Part shown: positions 1 through 5,150 of the stretch, in pieces
Layout: each line of letters begins with the position of its first letter
How positions within the stretch are numbered: position 1 is the stretch's first letter
Source of the DNA: Candidatus Aminicenantota bacterium
GTDB lineage: Bacteria > Acidobacteriota > Aminicenantia > Aminicenantales > Aminicenantaceae
NCBI GenBank assembly: GCA_023135995.1
Contig: JAGLRY010000008.1
Span: 1-5,150, forward strand
Reading direction: 5' to 3'
Length of the DNA stretch: 5,150 nucleotides
Translations under genes and position numbers: made by a program
The notes under the pieces: generated by a model
The model's input: the letters and a program-made list of their open reading frames with translations, nothing else
What the model was told of the DNA's origin: nothing
Database searches by the model: none

Positions 1-504
1 CAGGAGGATGCAGATAGACTGACGGAAGCTATCCAGGATGCCAAAAAGAAGATCTTCTGCTGTTCCGTCTGCAACAGCCTCACTCATGTGGATCCCTGTG
101 ATTATTGTACGGATAACGGATACAGTGATGAATTTTTATGTATTGTCGAAGAACCTTTCAACATCATATCGATCGAAAAGACCGGGATATACAAAGGGAA
201 ATACCATGTTCTTTTGGGTGCGCTCTCTCCACTGAAGGGGATCGGTCCCGATGAGTTGAAACTGGACAGACTCATCGATAGGATCAAAAAAGGGAATTTT
301 AAAGAGATCATCATCGCCACAAATCCCACTGTGGAGGGAGAGGCGACCGCTCATTATATTGTAAAAATACTCAAAGACTTTCAAGTCAAACTGACAAGGT
401 TGGCCATGGGGCTTCCTGTCGGTTCTGACATTGATTTTGCCGATCAGGTCACCATAAAAAAAGCGTTGGAAGGCAGGACAGAAATAAAGGAGATAGAGCC
501 ATGA
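1..504 (+). CDS. recR: Recombination mediator protein RecR, C-terminal part (5' end outside window)
   Basis: RecR acts with RecO (and RecF) in the cytoplasm to load RecA onto SSB-coated single-stranded DNA at gaps. The frame is open from base 1 and gives 167 residues. The family is usually about 200 residues, so roughly 30 N-terminal residues (the helix-hairpin-helix end) lie to the left. Visible in order are a C4 zinc finger (Cys codons at 61, 70, 97 and 106, as CSVC and CDYC), then the Toprim domain with VEEPFNIISIEKTG and YHVLLGALSPLKGIGP, then ATNPTVEGEAT, and finally the typical C-terminal GLPVGSDIDFADQVT and ALEGR. Toprim usually has Asp after EEP-x; here it is Asn (EEPFN), a small deviation. 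The stop at 502-504 overlaps the next start. A GTG at 88 lies between the two cysteine pairs of the zinc finger and is not a real start. Identity is very secure. Confidence 0.96.
   Translation, partial: QEDADRLTEAIQDAKKKIFCCSVCNSLTHVDPCDYCTDNGYSDEFLCIVEEPFNIISIEKTGIYKGKYHVLLGALSPLKGIGPDELKLDRLIDRIKKGNFKEIIIATNPTVEGEATAHYIVKILKDFQVKLTRLAMGLPVGSDIDFADQVTIKKALEGRTEIKEIEP
486..492 (+). promoter_or_regulatory. Ribosome binding site for nifJ, inside the recR coding end
   Basis: AAAGGAG lies 8 bases before the ATG at 501, embedded in the last codons of recR. It fixes the nifJ start and, with the 4-base ATGA overlap, supports translation of both genes from one message. Confidence 0.8.
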
Positions 505-3500
505 CAAAAATTTTTGAATCCATTGAAGGCAATACAGCTGCCACGCATGTGGCTTATGCTTTTAGCGAGGTTGCAGCCATCTATCCAATCACCCCTTCTT
601 CATCTATGGGAGAGCTTGCAGATGCCTGGGCAGCCCAGGAAAGAAAGAATATCTTTGGCCAAACTCTCGAAGTGATCGAGATGCAGTCAGAAGGCGGCGC
701 TGCCGGTGCCGTTCATGGATGCCTGTCTGCAGGCGCATTAACAACAACGTTTACCGCATCCCAGGGGCTCATGCTGATGCTTCCCAACATGCACAAGATA
801 GCCGGAGAGATGCTTCCTACAGTGTTTCATGTGTCGGCACGATCTCTGGCCTGTCAGTCGTTATCCATTTTTGGCGATCATTCGGATGTGATGTCCGCAA
901 GGAACACAGGATATTCACTCATCGCTTCTGGCTCTATTCAGGAGACCATGGATTTGGCTGTTGTTGCTCATCTGGCAACGCTGAAATCAAAAATTCCATT
1001 TCTCCACTTCTTTGACGGGTTTCGGACGTCCAATGAGGTTCAAAAAGTGGAAATAATTCCTTATGAACTCATGGCTGAATTGCTAGAGATGCAGTATGTG
1101 AGAGAATTCCGGGAGCGAGCCATGAATCCGGAAAGACCGAAGATCAAAGTGGGCGCGCAGAATCCTGACGTCTACTTCCAAGGCAGAGAAACAGTGAACA
1201 AATTCTATGATGTTACTCCTGCAATCGTACAGGAATACATGGATAAACTTGCGACCAAGATCGGGCGACAGTATAAACTTTTTGATTATATCGGTGCGCC
1301 TGATGCAGAAAAGATCATCATTTCCATGGGATCCTCCACAGAAACGATCGAAGAAGCTGTGGCTTATCTCACAGAACGTGGTGAAAAAGTGGGCGCCATA
1401 AAAGTACGGCTCTATCGTCCATTCTCTGCAGAAACTTTTATAGCGGCCATCCCTGAAACGGTGAAAAAGATCGCGGTCCTTGATAGGACCAAAGAGCCGG
1501 GTGCTCTGGGTGAGCCCCTTTATCTCGATGTCGTTGTCGCACTGGCTGGAAAAGATCAAAAAATCATCGGTGGGCGGTATGGATTATCCTCAAAGGAATT
1601 TACGCCGAGTATGGTGAAGGCCGTATACGACCATCTCGATGGAGAAGGATTTCATGGGTTCACGGTGGGTATCGTGGATGATGTGACTGGCACATCTATC
1701 ACAATCAAAGAGGAGATCGAGGCTGAGCCCAAAGGGGCCATCCGTTGTAAATTTTGGGGCTATGGATCCGATGGAACAGTGAGTGCCAACAAAAATTCCA
1801 TTAAGATCATCGGTGATAGTACGGATATGTTCTGTCAAGGATATTTCCAGTACGACTCAAAAAAATCTGGGGGAGTCACTATATCTCACCTGAGGTTCGG
1901 CAAAGACAAGATCCAGTCGCAATATCTGCTTAATACCGTGGACTTTGTCGCCCTTCACAAAAGCTCTTATATCGGCCGATATGACATTCTCGACGGGCTC
2001 AAAGAGGGGGGGATGTTCTTGCTGAATTCCATATGGAGTGCCGATGAGGTTTTTGAGAATTTGACGGAAGATATGCAGAAAACGATTTTGGAGAAAAATA
2101 TTAAAGTCTTCAACATTGATGCACTTAAGATCGCCCATAATGTCGGCTTAGGTGCCCGCATCAGTGCGGTGATGCAGGCTGCCTTTTTCAAGATTTCCGG
2201 TGTACTGCCGGAGGATGAGGCCATCAGGCTCATCAAGGATGCTATCAAAAAGACTTTTATGTCCAAGGGTGAGAACATCGTGAAGATGAATTGGGCGGCA
2301 GTGGATAAGGCTGTGGCGGCAGTGGAAGAAATTCCCGTTCCGGATAAGATCACAAAATCCGCCCCCCCGCCCAAGCTGATTCCCGATGATGCCAGTGATT
2401 TCGCTAAAGAGGTGATCCTTCCGGTCATGCGTTTTAAAGGGGACACTATCCCGGTCTCTAAAATGCCCATTGACGGTCAAATTCCCTCTGGCACAACAAA
2501 ATTGGAAAAACGAGGGGTTGCTCCGGAAGTGCCTCATTGGATTCCCGAAAATTGTATCCAGTGCAACCAGTGCTCTTTAGTCTGTCCCCATGCTGCTATC
2601 CGTGTGAAACAGATCGATCCGAAGGCCCTTGAGGGCGCACCCGAAGGATTTGTTACCGTAGACTCAAAAACTAAAAATGATCGCAACCTCAAGTTCCGGC
2701 TCCAGGTCTATGTGGATGATTGTGTGGGCTGCTGGAACTGTTTTGAGACCTGTCCTTCGAAGGAAAAGGCCCTCGAAATGCTTCCCTATGAGGACGCACA
2801 TACACCTCAAGTGAAGAAAGGAGAGGCCTTCTTTGAAAATTTACCTTACAATATTCTCGATGGTGTGAAGAGAGAGACGATCAAGGGGAGTCAATTTCTC
2901 ATGCCCTACCTGGAATTCAGCGGGGCCTGTGGTGGCTGCGGAGAGACCCCCTATGTCAAGCTTGCCACACAGTTTTTTGGTGATCGCATGATCATTGCCA
3001 ACGCCACGGGTTGTTCTTCCATATGGGGAGGAACCTTTCCCACAATGGCCTATTGTAAAGATCGGGCCGGGCGTGGACCCACCTGGGCAAACTCTCTGTT
3101 CGAAGATAATGCCGAATACGGTTTTGGTATGCGTTTGGCCGTAGATGCAAACAGAGGACAGCTTCTCGCAAACATCGATCGTTTACTCGAGATGGGGACA
3201 ACTGCCCGGTTGACTCAGGCTTTACAGAAAAGCAAAGAGCTATGGAATGCGGTAGACGATGCAGCTAAAGACGCTGCTCGAGAAGTGAAGGATGCCATAC
3301 CCGAAGCGCTTACCAAAACGAACGGAAGTAGCAAGCCCGTGTTGGAGAAAATCGAGGAACTTCAGGATTATATCGTAGACAAAAGCGTTTGGTCCATCGG
3401 AGGAGATGGATGGGCGTACGATATCGGCTACGGCGGTCTAGATCACGTCTTGGCCATGAATCGCAATGTGAATATCCTTGTGCTGGATACTGAGATTTAC

Positions 3501-4019
3501 TCGAATACCGGGGGACAGGCGTCAAAAGCCACGCCTACAGGATCCGTGGCAAAATTTGCCGCGGCAGGAAAGCGAACCAAGAAGAAAGACCTCGGACTTA
3601 TGGCCATGACGTACGGATATGTCTACGTAGCAGGAGTTGCCATGGGAGCCAATCAGAATCAGACTCTGAAAGCCTTAGTGGAGGCTGAAGCCTATGAGGG
3701 CCCCTCTTTGATCATTGCATATGCACCCTGCATCCAGCATGGATTCGATATGCGCTACACCCAAGCTGAGGAAAAACTGGCCATAGACACAGGATATTGG
3801 ATTCTTTACAGGTACAACCCCTTGCTTGCGAAAGAAGGCAAAAATCCCCTGATTTTGGATTCGAGAGATCCCAAACTCGATTATAGGACCTTTCTGGAAA
3901 ACGAGATCCGCTACCGCACGCTGACCCAACAGTATCCAGACATTGCTGAAAAACTCTTTGCCCAGGCTGCGAAAGAAGCAGCAGAGAGATATGCCTTCTA
4001 CAAACGCATGGCTGAGTAA
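501..4019 (+). CDS. nifJ: Pyruvate:ferredoxin (flavodoxin) oxidoreductase, single-chain, 1172 aa
   Basis: This cytoplasmic enzyme converts pyruvate and CoA to acetyl-CoA and CO2, passing two electrons to ferredoxin or flavodoxin. By comparison with the well-studied Desulfovibrio africanus enzyme, the pyruvate domain is about residues 1-258, with YPITPSSSMGE carrying T31, MQSEGG carrying E64 (thiamine diphosphate activation), and R114. Next come the transketolase-C-like domain (about 259-415) and the gamma-type domain (about 416-627). A two-cluster ferredoxin domain follows, with C685/C688/C691/C695 and C741/C744/C747/C751. The TPP domain has proximal-cluster cysteines C810, C813, C838 and C1077, GGDGWA at 967-972, and YSNTGGQ with N1002. 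All expected ligands are present, and T31 plus R114 favour pyruvate over 2-oxoglutarate. At 1172 residues it has the usual bacterial length and lacks the C-terminal extension (domain VII) of the D. africanus enzyme. The start is set by AAAGGAG and overlaps the recR stop. The symbol could equally be por or pfor; no nitrogen-fixation role is implied. Confidence 0.97.
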   Translation: MTKIFESIEGNTAATHVAYAFSEVAAIYPITPSSSMGELADAWAAQERKNIFGQTLEVIEMQSEGGAAGAVHGCLSAGALTTTFTASQGLMLMLPNMHKIAGEMLPTVFHVSARSLACQSLSIFGDHSDVMSARNTGYSLIASGSIQETMDLAVVAHLATLKSKIPFLHFFDGFRTSNEVQKVEIIPYELMAELLEMQYVREFRERAMNPERPKIKVGAQNPDVYFQGRETVNKFYDVTPAIVQEYMDKLATKIGRQYKLFDYIGAPDAEKIIISMGSSTETIEEAVAYLTERGEKVGAIKVRLYRPFSAETFIAAIPETVKKIAVLDRTKEPGALGEPLYLDVVVALAGKDQKIIGGRYGLSSKEFTPSMVKAVYDHLDGEGFHGFTVGIVDDVTGTSITIKEEIEAEPKGAIRCKFWGYGSDGTVSANKNSIKIIGDSTDMFCQGYFQYDSKKSGGVTISHLRFGKDKIQSQYLLNTVDFVALHKSSYIGRYDILDGLKEGGMFLLNSIWSADEVFENLTEDMQKTILEKNIKVFNIDALKIAHNVGLGARISAVMQAAFFKISGVLPEDEAIRLIKDAIKKTFMSKGENIVKMNWAAVDKAVAAVEEIPVPDKITKSAPPPKLIPDDASDFAKEVILPVMRFKGDTIPVSKMPIDGQIPSGTTKLEKRGVAPEVPHWIPENCIQCNQCSLVCPHAAIRVKQIDPKALEGAPEGFVTVDSKTKNDRNLKFRLQVYVDDCVGCWNCFETCPSKEKALEMLPYEDAHTPQVKKGEAFFENLPYNILDGVKRETIKGSQFLMPYLEFSGACGGCGETPYVKLATQFFGDRMIIANATGCSSIWGGTFPTMAYCKDRAGRGPTWANSLFEDNAEYGFGMRLAVDANRGQLLANIDRLLEMGTTARLTQALQKSKELWNAVDDAAKDAAREVKDAIPEALTKTNGSSKPVLEKIEELQDYIVDKSVWSIGGDGWAYDIGYGGLDHVLAMNRNVNILVLDTEIYSNTGGQASKATPTGSVAKFAAAGKRTKKKDLGLMAMTYGYVYVAGVAMGANQNQTLKALVEAEAYEGPSLIIAYAPCIQHGFDMRYTQAEEKLAIDTGYWILYRYNPLLAKEGKNPLILDSRDPKLDYRTFLENEIRYRTLTQQYPDIAEKLFAQAAKEAAERYAFYKRMAE

Positions 4020-4060
4020 AAAAAACCATCAGTGCCCTATGTGTTTAAATAATCCAAATC

Positions 4061-4077
4061 AGGTTTATAACGAACCT
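4061..4077. repeat. Short inverted repeat downstream of nifJ (5-bp arms)
   Basis: AGGTT (4061-4065) and AACCT (4073-4077) form a 5-bp stem with a 7-base loop, 41 bases after the nifJ stop. No run of T follows, and the stem is too short and AT-rich for a credible intrinsic terminator. It may be chance or a weak protein site. Confidence 0.25.
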
Positions 4078-4080
4078 ATC

Positions 4081-4105
4081 TCATAATATTACAAAATGAT
4101 TATGA
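4081..4105. repeat. Perfect 7-bp inverted repeat upstream of the gntR promoter
   Basis: TCATAAT (4081-4087) and ATTATGA (4099-4105) are perfect inverted copies separated by 11 bases, so the arm centres are 18 bp apart. The repeat ends 8 bases before the proposed -35 box, a typical place for an activator or auxiliary operator. The arms are AT-rich in an AT-rich spacer, so chance is possible. No regulator can be assigned from the sequence alone. Confidence 0.4.
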
Positions 4106-4113
4106 TTTATGTT

Positions 4114-4142
4114 TGGACAGGACTTCTGATGTGTGATATATT
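4114..4142 (+). promoter_or_regulatory. Sigma70-type promoter for gntR and the activase
   Basis: The -35 box TGGACA (4114-4119, 5 of 6 matches to TTGACA) and the -10 box TATATT (4137-4142, 5 of 6 to TATAAT) are separated by exactly 17 bases. A TG at 4134-4135 is placed as an extended -10. Transcription would start near 4149, leaving a leader of about 17 bases that contains only the ribosome binding site. The position after nifJ and before gntR makes the gntR-activase pair a separate transcription unit. Confidence 0.7.
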
Positions 4143-4148
4143 ACATAT
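4129..4148. promoter_or_regulatory. Candidate operator: near-palindrome over the gntR -10 box
   Basis: The core TGTGATATATTACA (4132-4145) matches its reverse complement except for one base pair. Extending to 4129-4148 gives 8 of 10 symmetric pairs. The symmetry axis falls within the proposed -10 box, so a bound dimer would block RNA polymerase. GntR-family proteins bind as dimers to short palindromes and often repress their own operon, so autorepression is the natural reading. That this particular regulator binds here is inference. Confidence 0.5.
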
Positions 4149-4153
4149 TAGAA

Positions 4154-4158
4154 AAAGG
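4154..4158 (+). promoter_or_regulatory. Ribosome binding site deciding the gntR start
   Basis: AAAGG lies 7 bases before the ATG at 4166. The alternative in-frame GTG at 4133 lies upstream of the -10 box, so it would not be on a transcript made from the proposed promoter. Confidence 0.65.
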
Positions 4159-4165
4159 CAAGATA

Positions 4166-4864
4166 ATGGCCCGAAAAGGTGCCCTCAACCTCAAGTTGTT
4201 GAAGGAACAAGTCTATGATTACCTGAGAGAACAGATGGAGTTGGGTGAAATTCGTCCAGGGGCTGTCATAAACATGGAAGACACCAGTAAAGAGCTGGGT
4301 GTGAGCCGAACTCCTCTCAGAGACGCGCTCCTCCAGCTGGAGGCAGAGAATTTTGTTTCGATCTTGCCCCGCCGCGGTGTGGTCGTGAATGTCCTTACCC
4401 TCAAAGATATCAAAAGCTACTACGAGATTTTAGGCGCCCTTGAGAGTGCCGCTCTCTTATCCTGTTTTATAAGGCTCAAAAAGACCGACATCAAGAAAAT
4501 GAGAGCTTTGAATGAAAGGATGGTAGAAGCGATCTCCGGTAATGACTTCAATTCTTATTACCAGAACAATCTGAAGTTTCATAATGTCTTTTTAGATCTG
4601 TGTGCCAATACTCATCTAAAAAAAATAGCGAATAATCTCAAGAGGAGGCTCTACGATTTTCCCCGTCAGCAAGGATTTGTGAAGGAGTGGGAAGAGGAGT
4701 CCATCAAAGAACACCAAGAGCTTTTGGGCCTTATCGAGAAGGGAAAATCCCAGGAGGCATCCAGCTACATCAGGGATGTCCATTGGTCTTATGCTGTACA
4801 GGAGAAGTATATCCAAAAATACTACAGCCATGCTGCGTCCCTTGCGGAATCAAAGGAGTCCTAG
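4166..4864 (+). CDS. GntR-family transcriptional regulator, FadR/FCD subfamily
   Basis: This is a cytoplasmic DNA-binding regulator of 232 residues, normal for the FCD group. The N-terminal winged helix-turn-helix (about 8-77) includes the recognition segment SKELGVSRTPLRDALLQLEA and the wing around LPRRGVVV. The C-terminal all-helical FCD ligand domain covers about 80-215. FCD domains usually coordinate a metal through Asp and three His. Here the matching residues read N135, H139, H183 and H206, so the Asp is replaced by Asn. The usual Arg of the YE-x-R-xx-LE motif is replaced by Leu (L89 in YEILGALE). FCD regulators generally sense small organic acids or related metabolites; this ligand is unknown. 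ATG at 4166 is preferred over GTG at 4133 because of the ribosome binding site and promoter position. The stop overlaps the GTG of the activase by one base, so it most likely controls that operon and itself. Family is secure; target and ligand are inferred. Confidence 0.93.
   Translation: MARKGALNLKLLKEQVYDYLREQMELGEIRPGAVINMEDTSKELGVSRTPLRDALLQLEAENFVSILPRRGVVVNVLTLKDIKSYYEILGALESAALLSCFIRLKKTDIKKMRALNERMVEAISGNDFNSYYQNNLKFHNVFLDLCANTHLKKIANNLKRRLYDFPRQQGFVKEWEEESIKEHQELLGLIEKGKSQEASSYIRDVHWSYAVQEKYIQKYYSHAASLAESKES
4853..4858 (+). promoter_or_regulatory. Ribosome binding site for the activase, inside the gntR end
   Basis: AAGGAG lies 5 bases before the GTG at 4864. This strong site justifies the GTG start, which shares its first base with the last base of the gntR TAG stop. 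Confidence 0.8.
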
Positions 4865-5150
4865 TGGCCAAAGGAATAATCTTCGATATCAAAAGATACG
4901 CTGTCCATGATGGTCCGGGTATTCGAACAACCGTTTTCTTCAAAGGGTGTCCTCTCAATTGCCAATGGTGTCACAACCCGGAAGGCATAGAACCTATGCC
5001 TGAAATCCTCTTGAATAAAAACAGGTGTGCCATAGATTGTCGTGCATGTGTCTCCGAATGCCCTCAGAGTGCCATTTCTAAGATCGGCACCACTGTGTAC
5101 ATCGATCAGGGAAAATGTGACCTCTGCGGGGATTGTGTTGAATCTTGTGT
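4864..5150 (+). CDS. Glycyl-radical enzyme activating protein (radical SAM), N-terminal part, cut by window end
   Basis: This protein uses S-adenosylmethionine and a [4Fe-4S] cluster to install the catalytic glycyl radical on a partner enzyme under anaerobic conditions. Ninety-five full codons are visible of a family about 300 residues long. The opening GIIFDIKRYAVHDGPGIRTT is the family signature. The radical-SAM cluster motif is C29-x3-C33-x2-C36 in CPLNCQWCHNPE. A ferredoxin-like insert follows, with C55-x3-C59-x2-C62-x3-C66-P and C85-x2-C88-x2-C91-x3-C95. This two-cluster insert is found in activases such as those for benzylsuccinate synthase, hydroxyphenylacetate decarboxylase, choline lyase and B12-independent dehydratases, and is absent from E. 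coli PflA. The first motif has three rather than two residues between its first two cysteines. Start is GTG with AAGGAG 5 bases upstream, overlapping the gntR stop. The partner enzyme lies outside the window, so no specific symbol is given. Confidence 0.93.
   Translation, partial: MAKGIIFDIKRYAVHDGPGIRTTVFFKGCPLNCQWCHNPEGIEPMPEILLNKNRCAIDCRACVSECPQSAISKIGTTVYIDQGKCDLCGDCVESC

Noticed and set aside
88..504. GTG at 88 as the start of a short separate gene
   Set aside because: The frame is open to base 1 and the upstream residues include the first cysteine pair of the RecR zinc finger, so this is an internal Val codon.
2362..2368. Run of seven C in nifJ as a frameshift or phase-variation site
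   Set aside because: The reading frame continues intact into the ferredoxin domain, and the run encodes a Pro-rich interdomain linker. It is only a possible sequencing-error spot.
1083..2537. Minus-strand open frames opposite nifJ (1083-1559, 1967-2470, 2148-2537)
   Set aside because: They lie entirely antisense to a fully conserved enzyme, show no recognisable domains, and have no convincing start context.
3675..4029. Minus-strand open frames over the nifJ 3' end (3675-3929, 3712-4029)
   Set aside because: They are shadows of the conserved C-terminal coding sequence. Their products have no family features.
4061..4077. AGGTT/AACCT stem as the nifJ intrinsic terminator
   Set aside because: The stem is only 5 bp, AT-rich, and has no following T run.
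4132..4145. TGTGATATATTACA as a CRP/FNR-type site
   Set aside because: The half-sites are separated by 4 rather than 6 bases and the site overlaps the -10 box, which does not fit a CRP/FNR activator. A dimeric repressor operator fits better.
4133..4165. GTG at 4133 as the gntR start, adding 11 residues
   Set aside because: It has only a weak, distant Shine-Dalgarno-like AGGA, encodes residues unlike a GntR N-terminus, and lies upstream of the proposed -10 box. ATG at 4166 has a good ribosome binding site.
1..5150. CRISPR array, insertion sequence, tRNA or rRNA
   Set aside because: No regularly spaced repeats, transposase, terminal inverted repeats or structured RNA genes are visible. Coding sequence fills all but about 146 bases.

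Overview
The window carries four same-strand genes. From left to right these are the 3' part of recR (recombination mediator), a complete nifJ/por-type pyruvate:ferredoxin (flavodoxin) oxidoreductase of 1172 residues, a complete GntR/FCD-family transcription regulator, and the 5' end of a glycyl-radical-enzyme activating protein (a radical-SAM activase) that runs off the right edge. Oxygen-sensitive pyruvate oxidation next to a glycyl-radical activase points to an anaerobic bacterium. I suspect a Desulfobacterota (deltaproteobacterial) sulfate reducer or syntroph, from the style of the proteins and the recR-por arrangement. That taxonomic guess is inference and weaker than the gene calls.

Layout: bases 1-504 are recR, and its stop overlaps the nifJ start (ATGA), so the two are probably translationally coupled. 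Bases 501-4019 are nifJ, which retains every pyruvate-, thiamine-diphosphate- and iron-sulfur-binding residue I can place. Bases 4020-4165 are the only real intergenic region. It is AT-rich, has no convincing intrinsic terminator, and holds a well-formed sigma70-type promoter (TGGACA, 17 bp, TATATT with extended TG) whose -10 box sits inside a near-palindrome. Upstream of the -35 there is a separate perfect 7-bp inverted repeat. The promoter places the regulator's start at the ATG at 4166, not at the upstream GTG at 4133. Bases 4166-4864 are the regulator, whose stop overlaps the GTG start of the activase by one base (TAGTG).

Functionally there are two modules. recR-nifJ joins a housekeeping repair gene to the main anaerobic pyruvate-to-acetyl-CoA enzyme. 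The gntR-activase module looks like the start of a separately promoted, probably autoregulated operon for a glycyl-radical enzyme whose structural gene is not in the window. The activase has the extra ferredoxin-type insert typical of non-PFL glycyl-radical activases, so the missing partner is more likely a substrate-specific lyase, dehydratase, decarboxylase or fumarate-adding enzyme than classical pyruvate formate-lyase. Nothing here is by itself a previously undescribed system. The most informative open question is the partner enzyme and the regulator's ligand, because the regulator departs from the FCD consensus at two ligand-pocket positions.
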